Position numbers and translations under genes: made by a program. This document shows positions 1 to 7,857 of a stretch of DNA of 52,499 nucleotides, one piece after another. Where the stretch lies: positions 1 to 52,499 of the forward strand of contig DAHWXM010000010.1 in assembly GCA_027334165.1 (NCBI GenBank), written 5' to 3'. The notes beneath the pieces are model-generated. The model did not search any database. It was not told the DNA's origin and was given only the letters and a program-made list of their open reading frames with translations. Position 1 is the first letter of the stretch, and every line of letters starts with the position of its first letter. This DNA is from Microcaldota archaeon. GTDB lineage: Archaea; Micrarchaeota; Micrarchaeia; Micrarchaeales; CABMGC01.

Positions 1-462
1 CTTGACAACAGGTGGGCCATACTCATGGTGCCCGGAAGTTGGGAGTACGAGCTTGTCGAAGCGTGGTATCCAAACACCACGTGGAATAGGGAGGGCGCGG
101 AGATAGCAATCTATTCATCGTACGAACCATTCGATGGTCGCAGTAAGTACGCCGAGATAGGCGGCTGCTACTACGCCGCAAGGCTCGCTTCCTCGGAACT
201 GCTTGACAAGATAGGGGGGCAGGCAAAGGTCGTAATACTACGGGAAGCGCATCCGGGATACATAATGCCTGTGGGTGTGTGGAACGTTCGTGAGCACGTG
301 CGTGACACGCTGCGTTCAGAGCCGCTAATGTTCGACAGTGTCAAGGAGGCACTGGCCAAAGTGTCTACCTTCATGGACATCTCTATACCAGCATGGATAA
401 AGAACAGCGCCCTGTTGAGGAATCTGCTGTTCCAGAAGACCCTCATTGCTACAAAACTATGA
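1..462 (+). CDS. Nre family DNA repair protein, C-terminal part (cut by window edge)
   Basis: The frame is open from the first base, so this is the 3' end of a longer gene; about 153 codons are visible. The text matches the C-terminal half of archaeal Nre proteins (DUF650/DUF651): a VPGSWEYELVEAWYP block, then EIGGCYYAARLA, then LREAHPGYIMPVGVWNVRE. Family knowledge: Nre proteins take part in archaeal DNA damage tolerance and often end in a PCNA-binding box of QKTLxxFF type. Here the last residues are QKTLIATKL, which keeps QKTL but lacks the two aromatic residues, so PCNA binding may be weak or lost. The stop overlaps the end of the converging operon by 14 bases. Identification rests on remembered family motifs. 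Confidence 0.8.
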   Translation, partial: LDNRWAILMVPGSWEYELVEAWYPNTTWNREGAEIAIYSSYEPFDGRSKYAEIGGCYYAARLASSELLDKIGGQAKVVILREAHPGYIMPVGVWNVREHVRDTLRSEPLMFDSVKEALAKVSTFMDISIPAWIKNSALLRNLLFQKTLIATKL

Positions 463-2704
463 CATTTTCCTGCCCGCCTATCGCATTTGCCCTTTTTGTG
501 TCTTTCCTTTTTTGGCCTAAGATCCTTACGCCATATCTCTTTTCACGAAGCGTGAATGGCACAGTCATTCTGCCCTGATCATCAGTTACGCCTTCGAAAA
601 CCGTTTCTCCAAGGTAAGACACCGCAATCTTTACGCCACAGACCGGAGTCCTTTCCACATTTAAAAGATGTATTTCCATGTCAGCCAACGGTGCGCGTCT
701 TACGTCCCTTTCCTGTTTTTGCGCTGCCATTATTTCGTGTTCACTACTTATGCGTTCAACCGGCGTCATCCCATTCTCCATGCTAACAAACACCGTACCC
801 CGCTGAACGCGCTGCCCTCCGGGCCTGCTTATGTAATTCAGAGCGCAAATGCCCTGCCCCAATCCCTTTAATTTGGCTGGCGCCCTCTTTTCATCATCGA
901 TATCGAAGAGCAGATCGGCGCATGCATATTTTGCCATATCTGAACTCTGCCTGAAGTACGCCTTCGTCTGACACAGTCTCCTTATACCGACACTTATGTC
1001 GGTTATGTTGTGCGTTATGAGCATTAACCCGACACCCTTTTTTCTGAAGTCCTGTATCCTCTGCTTCAGGTCACGCGTTGCGGCAGAAAGTTCGTCTCCC
1101 CCAAATGCCAGTTGTGCCTCCTCTACACAGATCAACATGCGGAGTTCATTATCCCCACGTTCATCAAGTGCATCAGCGAGGCCATAAAACTGATTCAAGA
1201 TCAGGCTGTAAAAGAACGGTTTCATGTTATTACTCACTTTCGACATGTCAAAAACTACTCCTCTCGTTGCAAGTTCCTTGAAGTCAACCCCTTCCGCATA
1301 TGCAAACTGCGGTTTGGATAGTAGCAGGCGCAACGGCTGAAGCGCCGCTGCTATGTTTTCACCGTGCTTCGTGTAAGTTACACCAACATTCGTTCTTTTG
1401 GCATGCTGCTCGATGACTGCAGCCTCTATGTGTTCGTATGCATCCTCTGGGTCCGCGACTCTCTTGTCCATATACACTTTTTGGAAGGCCGATAGTAGGC
1501 TTTTCTCCATGGCATTTGTGTATGGTCCTGCACCAGCTGCCGACGCCAGAAGCATCGCAAGATTTTCATAGAACCTGTCTATGCTTATCTTCGCGTCACA
1601 TTTGAAGAAATTCATCCTAATCCCACCTTCGTACACATCGATTATGTTCATGTTCAACTCCCTTCCGATACTGTTCCATTCCTCCGTAGGGGACAAGATT
1701 ATGCAATTCGCACCTGCATTCCTTGCCAACTGCCTTATCAAGCTCATCGAAGCTGCGGTTTTCCCTGTGCCAGGAAGCCCGGTCACAATCATTCCTAAGT
1801 TGAAGGCTTCTGGATTCGTGCGCACGAAGTCACCGCTCCTTGATAGTCCTTCGTGCATGTACTCCCCAAGCAATATGCTACCGCCGTCATTCCTGTTCCT
1901 TGTCTTTATCCGAAAACTTCTTTCGATGTTATCCGAAAAGCTTATCATAGATGCGGCATTTTCAACAGGTATCGGAATCGCGTTGGCCGGTGAAGGAAGT
2001 GCGTAAAGTTCTCGCAGGTCATTGACTCTTGAGTTTTTTTCGTACGTGAGAAACATTCTAGACTTTATGTATCCAAGTATCTGTTCCGTATAGCCATTCC
2101 CTGCCACCACTACGTTTATCTCGAACGAGGTTCCATTGCTTATTGCCACTTTATCCAACGTGTCTAGCATCGAAGACAGCATTTTCCTTTCATCAGAGTC
2201 ATAGTACAGATCAGTCTGTATCGACTCCTGTCTGGTTATGCCATATCTCCCACCAAGCCCGGTGCTGAGCCTGACTCCTATCTTGCTTATCCTCCTTTCT
2301 ACCGTGCTTCTGATAGCTTCCATGCGGGCGAGGTTAGACGGGGAAAACAATACAAAAACGAAGGCCCTAACACCTCCAAAAATCCTGTAAAGGTCTGCAA
2401 GCAGCTCGGCCGGCGGTTCATCAAACTTGCGAGATTCTGCAGTGTACGTCGGCTTCCAATAACCACTTACGCACTTCACGGCGACTGCATCAAGGTTTAT
2501 CGATGCTCTATCAAGCACGACCCCGGGAATGGTGCGTCCCATCTTGCCATTAACATCCATGCCGTCGGTTATGAGTAATGTCTTCATATCCTCTAGCGAG
2601 TGACATAGTGCGAAGCGCTTTCCTAGCATCGAATTGATTAGCAGATGCCTATCCAAATCCGAAGGTATCTCCTTGAATTCCAAGACTTCTGGTTCGGGTA
2701 TCAT
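449..2704 (-). CDS. VirB4/TraC-like conjugation-type ATPase with an extra C-terminal beta-sandwich-like tail
   Basis: A large P-loop ATPase of about 751 residues and the last gene of the nine-gene operon. I prefer the ATG at 2704, just after the previous stop, over an in-frame start at 2734 that overlaps it. Numbered from 2734, Walker A GLPGTGKT is at about 319-326. Walker B with catalytic Glu (LRMLICVEEAQ) is at about 531-541, followed by LMLITHN, typical of the VirB4/TraC/HerA branch. The roughly 300-residue N-terminal region has the size and place of the VirB4 N-terminal domain. No membrane segment is evident. From about residue 686 a tail rich in beta strands (GVKIAVSYLGETVFEG, then DDQGRMTVPF) looks like a transthyretin or carboxypeptidase-regulatory-like fold, unusual on a cytoplasmic motor. 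Likely role (inferred): energises assembly or DNA movement through the membrane proteins encoded upstream. Confidence 0.75.
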   Translation of the reverse strand: MIPEPEVLEFKEIPSDLDRHLLINSMLGKRFALCHSLEDMKTLLITDGMDVNGKMGRTIPGVVLDRASINLDAVAVKCVSGYWKPTYTAESRKFDEPPAELLADLYRIFGGVRAFVFVLFSPSNLARMEAIRSTVERRISKIGVRLSTGLGGRYGITRQESIQTDLYYDSDERKMLSSMLDTLDKVAISNGTSFEINVVVAGNGYTEQILGYIKSRMFLTYEKNSRVNDLRELYALPSPANAIPIPVENAASMISFSDNIERSFRIKTRNRNDGGSILLGEYMHEGLSRSGDFVRTNPEAFNLGMIVTGLPGTGKTAASMSLIRQLARNAGANCIILSPTEEWNSIGRELNMNIIDVYEGGIRMNFFKCDAKISIDRFYENLAMLLASAAGAGPYTNAMEKSLLSAFQKVYMDKRVADPEDAYEHIEAAVIEQHAKRTNVGVTYTKHGENIAAALQPLRLLLSKPQFAYAEGVDFKELATRGVVFDMSKVSNNMKPFFYSLILNQFYGLADALDERGDNELRMLICVEEAQLAFGGDELSAATRDLKQRIQDFRKKGVGLMLITHNITDISVGIRRLCQTKAYFRQSSDMAKYACADLLFDIDDEKRAPAKLKGLGQGICALNYISRPGGQRVQRGTVFVSMENGMTPVERISSEHEIMAAQKQERDVRRAPLADMEIHLLNVERTPVCGVKIAVSYLGETVFEGVTDDQGRMTVPFTLREKRYGVRILGQKRKDTKRANAIGGQENVIVL

Positions 2705-2708
2705 GCGA

Positions 2709-2993
2709 TCACAAAAATAAACGGAATACCACACACACGAGCAGCATGTTGACTATAGAAGCAAAGACTATCACCGAAACGCTTGCCTGACTGTATCGCG
2801 CCTTGACTCGGTTATCCAACAACGCGAATGACCCGGCACTTGCGCTTGATATTAGGGCAGAGAGCCACGGACTAATGCCAAGCATCACTAATGCGGTTTC
2901 AACACCAGCCCATATCCCAACGGTTGCAATCGCTGCCACAATGGTGCCCGCCCTGCCAGACATGCCCTCTGGCACACCGAATCGCCTTATCAT
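2709..2993 (-). CDS. Small membrane protein of the conjugation-like operon (94 aa)
   Basis: A 94-residue protein with about three hydrophobic stretches: IVAAIATVGIWAGVETALVML, WLSALISSASAGSFALL and a C-terminal VSVIVFASIVNMLLVCVVFRL. Its start overlaps the stop of the preceding gene by four bases, and its stop lies five bases before the ATPase start, so translation is probably coupled. I do not recognise the family. The position just before the VirB4-like gene recalls VirB3, a small membrane partner of VirB4, but there is no motif to prove it. It is probably a structural subunit of the membrane channel. Confidence 0.55.
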   Translation of the reverse strand: MIRRFGVPEGMSGRAGTIVAAIATVGIWAGVETALVMLGISPWLSALISSASAGSFALLDNRVKARYSQASVSVIVFASIVNMLLVCVVFRLFL

Positions 2994-3178
2994 ACCAATA
3001 CACCTATTAAAAACGCGGCCAGAAATGCGGCAATCGCAAGAAAATATTCAACGGGTACTGATATCCTTGCCTTTTTCCACTTCATCGATGTTGTCATAAT
3101 GAGCGCGCTGTTCAGCACGCTAGCCATGACCGCACTAACCATGGTGACCAGCCTAATGGATTCAATAATGTAGCTCAT
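2990..3178 (-). CDS. Small two-helix membrane protein (62-69 aa)
   Basis: A short protein starting MSYIIESIRLV at 3178; an in-frame start at 3199 would add seven residues but overlap the previous gene more. Two hydrophobic helices are visible, one from IRLVTMVSAVMASVLNSALI and one at the C-terminus (FLAIAAFLAAFLIGVLV), separated by a short basic loop with MKWKKARI. It overlaps both neighbours, as expected in a translationally coupled operon. Two-helix proteins of this size (CedA1/CedA2-like, or VirB2/VirB3) accompany the polytopic channel protein in archaeal Ced systems, which is the basis for guessing a channel role. No sequence motif confirms the assignment. Confidence 0.5.
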   Translation of the reverse strand: MSYIIESIRLVTMVSAVMASVLNSALIMTTSMKWKKARISVPVEYFLAIAAFLAAFLIGVLV

Positions 3179-3791
3179 TTCCAATCCCGTACGCATCAAG
3201 TTGAAGATTCAATGCAAATGCGAGGACGTAACCTGCACAGGGATTAAACGTTGAAAGTGTATCTATGAACTGCCTATTCTCGGAAAAGAGAATGCCTATC
3301 CTATCTGTCTTAAATCTGCTAACGTATTCGGAAAGCATGCCTAAATTTCTGTATCTTATGTGTCCAATGCACGAAAAGACGTCGTCCTCCGAAGGTGCAC
3401 GTTTGTTCCTGCTCCGAACGCCGGCGATTACCATCTTTTCATACGACATTCTGTGGAACGCTGACTTTTCAACATCCTCCCCACTGCTTACAAAACCTCT
3501 CCATGAGACTTTAAATCTTGTATCACTCAACAAAGCAAATGCGTCTTCCTTGAAAATCTCACTCCGTGTAATCATGGCAACAAATTCTGTGTAACGCATT
3601 GGATCCGGTCTATTGAATTTCTGGTCGTGCGTGGCCATTTTTGAAGCAGATTCAAGGTTGGAAATTTCCGGCAGGCGTGTTTCTATTATTAACTTTTTAA
3701 CCGCTATGCGTATGGACATCAGCAAACCCATTGTAATGGCTCCTAAAAGAATGGGCAGGAATTCGAATGCATATCCAACAACACTGTTCAT
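3162..3791 (-). CDS. Single-pass membrane protein of unknown function (209 aa)
   Basis: The N-terminus carries one strong membrane helix (VVGYAFEFLPILLGAITMGLLM), followed by a basic patch (RIAVKKLIIETR). About 170 soluble residues follow, with no motif I recognise. By the positive-inside rule the soluble part is probably cytoplasmic, where it could meet the ATPases. The start overlaps the end of the upstream gene by four bases and the end overlaps the next start. Its conserved place between the two ATPase genes suggests an assembly or adaptor subunit; this is inference only. Confidence 0.6.
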   Translation of the reverse strand: MNSVVGYAFEFLPILLGAITMGLLMSIRIAVKKLIIETRLPEISNLESASKMATHDQKFNRPDPMRYTEFVAMITRSEIFKEDAFALLSDTRFKVSWRGFVSSGEDVEKSAFHRMSYEKMVIAGVRSRNKRAPSEDDVFSCIGHIRYRNLGMLSEYVSRFKTDRIGILFSENRQFIDTLSTFNPCAGYVLAFALNLQLDAYGIGNELHY

Positions 3792-4462
3792 ACTTTCACT
3801 AGGCTAAATCTTTTTCCAGACAATTGCACTTTTTTGTATCCTAATGTGCATGCAAAATCAAGAGCTTCGTTAACCTCATCTTCGCTTAACCCGTTCTCAC
3901 TGGCAATTCCGGATATAGTCGTTCCGGTTTGATACCTGCTTGTTATCAACGACGCCGTTATCTTTACTAATTTGGCCTTTGCAAGAGCCTCGTTGCGCTG
4001 CAACTCATGGTTTTTAGCGTGCAGTTCCACTATCCTCTTGGAAAGCAGAATGTCTGTATCCCTTGCATCACGGCCCACATTTAGTCCCTTCAGATAGTAC
4101 TGTGTTGTATCTTTTCCAAGCACATCTATCAGGTATGGAAAAAGTGCCCGTAGCTCAATTTCATAATCCTCCGCTAGCACGGCTGCTACACTAAGAAATT
4201 TCAGGAGCATTTCCTTTAGAAAATACGTTGGCGAGGCTTCGGAATGGAGCTCTATCTCTACGGTTCGCCTGTTCAAACGAAGCAAATAAAATCTGTCTTC
4301 GGATCCTGTTTCCAAGGCGTATTCGAGTTCGGTACCGTAACTGAGCAATTTGGCCATCGGGTACGCATCAAGCTTGCTTCTTACGGAAGACAGTCTGGTG
4401 GTAAGGTATGCCTGAACAGGTATCCTGCTTAGAAGAATTATCCTACTTTTCATGGCGTTCAA
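3788..4462 (-). CDS. Soluble protein with C-terminal winged-helix-like segment (224 aa)
   Basis: No membrane helix is evident. The first 120 residues are mixed alpha/beta with many charged residues. A helical segment follows (VELHAKNHELQRNEALAKAK). The last 50 residues (TTISGIASENGLSEDEVNEA and then CTLGYKKVQLSGKRFSLV) have the shape of a winged helix: helix, turn, recognition-like helix, beta wing. It may start at 4462 or at 4453 (MKSRIILL), both overlapping the upstream HerA-like gene. It could be an accessory DNA-binding subunit or a platform for the ATPase. I do not recognise the family. Confidence 0.55.
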   Translation of the reverse strand: MNAMKSRIILLSRIPVQAYLTTRLSSVRSKLDAYPMAKLLSYGTELEYALETGSEDRFYLLRLNRRTVEIELHSEASPTYFLKEMLLKFLSVAAVLAEDYEIELRALFPYLIDVLGKDTTQYYLKGLNVGRDARDTDILLSKRIVELHAKNHELQRNEALAKAKLVKITASLITSRYQTGTTISGIASENGLSEDEVNEALDFACTLGYKKVQLSGKRFSLVKV

Positions 4463-5567
4463 TCCCTTTTATGGCATACGCAAATGCATCCGCTATATCG
4501 GCATCTCCTACCCCTACCTCTCTTAGCATGGCTAGCGCCTTACGCCTATCGGCACCTAGGCACAACAATTCCTTAACAAGCAAATCGATCCGTACTATTC
4601 GATTCTGTCTGACTTTAGACAGCAAAATTGCGGTGCCTTCCTTCTTGCCGCAAAGGTCTTCCACAGCACTGCAAAATTCTTCCATTCCTACTTCCATACT
4701 ACCTCCCTTATTTGTTGAAATCAAAAGACCAATCCATGGCCTCAGGCCCTTCACCGCCTTTATCCTGAATGGCATTCTCTCACCTGATCGCATGACATTT
4801 ATCACATAACAACCGCCTATCCCAAGGCTCTGGACGTCCTCTATCTGCCCTGGCTCGAATCCGTAATTTTTTGAAAGTATCTCCAAGGACTGCTCGTTGA
4901 CCATTTTGAAAATGGCAACAGTGGCCATGTTAGAAAGGAATTTGGGCTCCACGTCCTCGATCAATTGCGATACCAATATTATACCGACGCCATACTTTCT
5001 ACCTTCCCGTATTATCATCTCCAGCGTATCACCTCCTCTTATCGCTTTCCAAGCCTCGTCAAGAACCACAAAGATCTTTGACTTGGGATCTCTACCTCCT
5101 TTTTTCATTTCCGACACTATGCAATCGAGCGCGGCAATTCCCTTACTGACCTTACGACGTTCCGCATTCCCGCTCAAATCGGCGTAAATTATTCCAGTGT
5201 TGCCAATACGCAAGGAATCGGAGAGAACGCGTTTGCTAAATTTGCGCATTCCTGCCTCCCTGGCAAATTCCCCATATTCACCAGTGAAGTCAATAACAAC
5301 TACGGTATGCCCCGCAAGTCTTGCCAGCTTTAACATAAGATTTTTCGCAAGGTACGTTTTGCCGCTGCCAGTCATTCCGCATACAAACACGTGCGTATTT
5401 ACCAGCATATCGAAATTCAGGAAGAAGGGTACCCCAAATGGGACGATCTCACCAATAAAAATGCCTCCCCTGGAAAGTTTTTCTGCAAAATCGGCACTTA
5501 ATCCGCTCCCCACTGGTATCGTTATGCACTTTGCAATAACCCGTGCGCTGTCAACTTGCGATCCCAT
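4443..5567 (-). CDS. HerA-like P-loop ATPase (second motor of the conjugation-like operon)
   Basis: A 374-residue ATPase of the HerA/FtsK superfamily. Walker A GMTGSGKT is at about 64-71. VVVIDFTGEYGEF follows at about 89-101, the D-x-x-G/S-E-Y segment typical of HerA. Walker B KIFVVLDEAW is at about 164-173, and a GVGIILVSQLIEDVEP sensor-like segment comes after it. The motor core is complete, but the N-terminal HAS-barrel region is short and the last 90 residues are an unassigned helical region. Known HerA and CedB proteins form hexameric rings that pump DNA. Two distinct motors in one operon match conjugation systems that use VirB4 together with a second ATPase. It overlaps the downstream start by 20 bases and the upstream stop by one base. 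Confidence 0.8.
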   Translation of the reverse strand: MGSQVDSARVIAKCITIPVGSGLSADFAEKLSRGGIFIGEIVPFGVPFFLNFDMLVNTHVFVCGMTGSGKTYLAKNLMLKLARLAGHTVVVIDFTGEYGEFAREAGMRKFSKRVLSDSLRIGNTGIIYADLSGNAERRKVSKGIAALDCIVSEMKKGGRDPKSKIFVVLDEAWKAIRGGDTLEMIIREGRKYGVGIILVSQLIEDVEPKFLSNMATVAIFKMVNEQSLEILSKNYGFEPGQIEDVQSLGIGGCYVINVMRSGERMPFRIKAVKGLRPWIGLLISTNKGGSMEVGMEEFCSAVEDLCGKKEGTAILLSKVRQNRIVRIDLLVKELLCLGADRRKALAMLREVGVGDADIADAFAYAIKGIERHEK

Positions 5568-6295
5568 TAAAAAGCCTCTATGGCCTGTAATAGCGCCTCC
5601 CCGCCTATCGCTTCGTATCCCAAGCCCATCGCCGAAGCCAATGACCCGGATATCCTATCCATGTTACTTCTCGCCATCGACTCTGCCTCGGCCTTGTCCG
5701 TAGAGTGTGACATTGTCTTGAGCCTGATTTCGGTTTCGTACGCTTTATCTCCATCGCGTACGCTGTTTATTTCTCCATCAATCGCAGCTATTCGTCTCCT
5801 GATTTCATTCGCTTTCCCTACCTTGTCTATGGCTACTCTTTCCATCTTTATCTCATTTATGCTCCTCAAGGTTTCAAGGTCACGAACCAGCCTTGTCTTA
5901 TCAACTTCCTTTACCCGTATGCTGAATTCAAACTGTGCACTTGCTCCTTTCACCGCATTCTCGATTGCATTCCCATCAATTCCGCGGCTATCCCCAACCC
6001 TAGTTAATCTTGCAATCGATACCGAGCTATATTCGCCTCCAGAGAATTTGCTTACCGAAAGCAGGTCTGGACTTAGAACGTAACCATTGTACATTTCAAC
6101 AATCCTGGATCCTCTAAGAAGCAAGTTGTTTACGATGTGACCGGAATTGTAATACACAGAAGAGAGCACGACGAACACCACCGAAAAAGCGAATACCACT
6201 ACATTGCGGAAGAATACGCCAACCACAACCACTACGAAAGACAACACATAAAATGCGTAGGAATAAATCCTATTCTCCAATATCTCCTTCTCCAT
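5567..6295 (-). CDS. Two-helix membrane protein with VirB4-N-terminal-like cytoplasmic domain (242 aa)
   Basis: Two adjacent membrane helices sit near the N-terminus (SYAFYVLSFVVVVVGVFFRNVV and FAFSVVFVVLSSVYY). About 190 cytoplasmic residues follow. The part from QFEFSIRVKEVDKTRLVRDL through IKMERVAIDKVGKANEIRRR has the strand-helix pattern and charged helices seen in the N-terminal domains of VirB4/TraC/CagE ATPases, although it has no P-loop. Its gene lies directly upstream of the HerA-like ATPase, which lacks such a domain, so the two may form a split VirB4: membrane anchor plus motor. This is a structural guess and needs profile comparison. Confidence 0.6.
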   Translation of the reverse strand: MEKEILENRIYSYAFYVLSFVVVVVGVFFRNVVVFAFSVVFVVLSSVYYNSGHIVNNLLLRGSRIVEMYNGYVLSPDLLSVSKFSGGEYSSVSIARLTRVGDSRGIDGNAIENAVKGASAQFEFSIRVKEVDKTRLVRDLETLRSINEIKMERVAIDKVGKANEIRRRIAAIDGEINSVRDGDKAYETEIRLKTMSHSTDKAEAESMARSNMDRISGSLASAMGLGYEAIGGEALLQAIEAF

Positions 6296-6299
6296 CTTA

Positions 6300-7337
6300 T
6301 CACATCAGGTCAAATTTTCCCAAGCGAGCTTCCGAACCCAAAGCCGATGCAAACTCACGTATTGCTATGCCCGTAGTTACTAGGCTGAACGCGGGCAAAA
6401 TGAAACTGTAAACTATAAGGTACCCTATCCAATACATCAGTGTGTTCAGAACCCCTGTCACACTCTGGTAAAGGGCATTCACGCCTGAAAACATGTAAGA
6501 TTGCAGCTTCGGCATAATGGAATTTGACGAGCTATACGCGCTTCCATTAATCACGTTAGTCTCCACTCCATTCGCTTCGTTAGCGACAGAAGTGAGATTG
6601 CCAAGGTCAATGTTTGCCTGGTAAGATGCGGAAATGTATGCATTCATCACGTATGTCAAAGGATACACTACGTACAAGCCTGTGCCCAAGGCCATGAGAA
6701 ATCCACCGAGTTTCCTCGTTGGGTAGAATGCTCTAAGAATAATTCCCGTAGGGAATATAATGCTCATGGCACTTGCAGAGATAAAGAGCACAATTGCGCC
6801 TTGGGTTATTGCACTAATGTCTGCCGCGCTTACCATCTTTATGATGTACTCTATCTCTGACATTACTGGGGTCACTATGGAACCAAACGATAATGTCACT
6901 ATGGCCAGATTTATCTTGATTGCGGCTATAACCCCGAGTGCAGCGTTAAGGGAATAAAGGCCAATAAGTATGCCTGTTGCAGTGGACAATATAGAAGCGT
7001 GATAGTGACCCGCTATCTCATATCCGTTCCCTATGAGATAGTTATACGTGAGGCATATGGCTATGTTCCCCGATATAGAGCTAGGGCACAGCATTGTCAT
7101 ATTCCCCCCGGCAACTGAATTCACAAGTGAGTCTACCATGCCGCCCGGTGCAACTGCCAAAAACATGATTCCTACCAAAGCCCCATTCATTATGGACTGA
7201 TACAACTCTTCTTTCCCAAAGTCCTTGAATTTCTTATTGTTTACTGCGTATCCTAATCCTAGGGAAATCCCACTCACGGCTATCATTATGCCGATGAGGT
7301 ACACCGCTATGCCGAATCCGTAATTTCCGTACTCCAT
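6300..7337 (-). CDS. Polytopic membrane protein, VirB6/TrbL/CedA-like channel candidate
   Basis: A 345-residue protein with about seven hydrophobic stretches. A large loop rich in Asn and Ser (about 235-275) lies between helices and is probably outside the cell. Two Cys residues (PSSISGNIAICLTYNY region) may sit in an extracellular loop. The segment IIFPTGIILRAFYPTRKLGG followed by a Gly-rich helix and VVYPLTYVMN resembles the conserved core of archaeal CedA, which is related to VirB6/TrbL of bacterial type IV secretion. It is the second gene of the operon, directly after the pilin-like gene, the same pairing as in Ced/Ted loci. Likely role: inner-membrane channel for DNA movement. The family call is by resemblance, not by search. 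Confidence 0.65.
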   Translation of the reverse strand: MEYGNYGFGIAVYLIGIMIAVSGISLGLGYAVNNKKFKDFGKEELYQSIMNGALVGIMFLAVAPGGMVDSLVNSVAGGNMTMLCPSSISGNIAICLTYNYLIGNGYEIAGHYHASILSTATGILIGLYSLNAALGVIAAIKINLAIVTLSFGSIVTPVMSEIEYIIKMVSAADISAITQGAIVLFISASAMSIIFPTGIILRAFYPTRKLGGFLMALGTGLYVVYPLTYVMNAYISASYQANIDLGNLTSVANEANGVETNVINGSAYSSSNSIMPKLQSYMFSGVNALYQSVTGVLNTLMYWIGYLIVYSFILPAFSLVTTGIAIREFASALGSEARLGKFDLM

Positions 7338-7346
7338 AACCGCGAC

Positions 7347-7721
7347 CTATAAGGAATTTGAAGTCAAATTCGTGAGAAGTGTCGTGGAGGCTACAGCAAA
7401 CCCATTTGCCGCTACTGAGAGCACAGCTACCATTATGGCACCTACAATCATGTCTATGGCCATGGTGTGTAGTGTGGCCCTCTTGTATGACGGGAAGAGT
7501 TGTCCAAGCGCATAGAATATCCCGGCGGTTATGAACAAAATCGCACTCAGCAAAGGTCCTACGTGCATCAGTAACGCTTCGATGCCGTTCAAAGTCCCAA
7601 TCAGGTCAAACAGAAATCCCTCCTGGGGCAGATGGCTCCACGGAAGTATGATCACGGGGATCATCAAGCGTATCAAACCTTTGCACTCTCTTAAATTATA
7701 TTTATCCATATATCCAACCAT
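7347..7721 (-). CDS. VirB2/TrbC- or CedA1-like two-helix pilin-type protein (124 aa)
   Basis: First gene of the operon. After a hydrophobic N-terminal stretch (LIRLMIPVIILPW) come two long helices: LLSAILFITAGIFYALGQLF and TMAIDMIVGAIMVAVLSVAA. A short basic hairpin, PSYKRATLH, separates them. This is the plan of VirB2/TrbC conjugative pilins and of CedA1/TedC. The start is either the ATG at 7721 or the ATG at 7709 (MDKYNLRE). An AT-rich TATA-like element lies about 35 bases upstream, consistent with a leaderless or nearly leaderless transcript. Coexistence with the VirB6-like gene just downstream supports the reading. Confidence 0.65.
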   Translation of the reverse strand: MVGYMDKYNLRECKGLIRLMIPVIILPWSHLPQEGFLFDLIGTLNGIEALLMHVGPLLSAILFITAGIFYALGQLFPSYKRATLHTMAIDMIVGAIMVAVLSVAANGFAVASTTLLTNLTSNSL

Positions 7722-7750
7722 ATATTTTAGTATATGAAGATATACTACAA

Positions 7751-7762
7751 TAAATATTTAAG
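7751..7762 (-). promoter_or_regulatory. TATA-like promoter element of the conjugation-like operon
   Basis: On the minus strand the sequence reads CTTAAATATTTA, centred about 35 bases before the ATG at 7721. It lies in the roughly 120-base divergent gap shared with the thymidine kinase gene and is the most AT-rich spot there. The prediction is by position and composition only. Confidence 0.4.
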
Positions 7763-7820
7763 CCTTTCGAAAGCCGGTTGTAAGTGCTGCTTAATGCGCA
7801 GCTGCGGTTAGCAACAAGCG

Positions 7821-7829
7821 TTTTATACC
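7821..7829 (+). promoter_or_regulatory. TATA box of thymidine kinase gene
   Basis: TTTTATACC is centred 33 bases before the ATG at 7858 and only 15 before the ATG at 7840. Archaeal transcription normally begins about 25 bases after the TATA centre, so the downstream ATG is favoured as the start and the message would be nearly leaderless. Confidence 0.5.
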
Positions 7830-7857
7830 TTGTCGGCATATGGTATGTGGTAAGTGT

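Noticed and set aside
449-7721. A complete integrative conjugative element or provirus
   Set aside because: No integrase, relaxase, capsid gene or end repeats are visible around the operon; it converges directly on a host repair gene.
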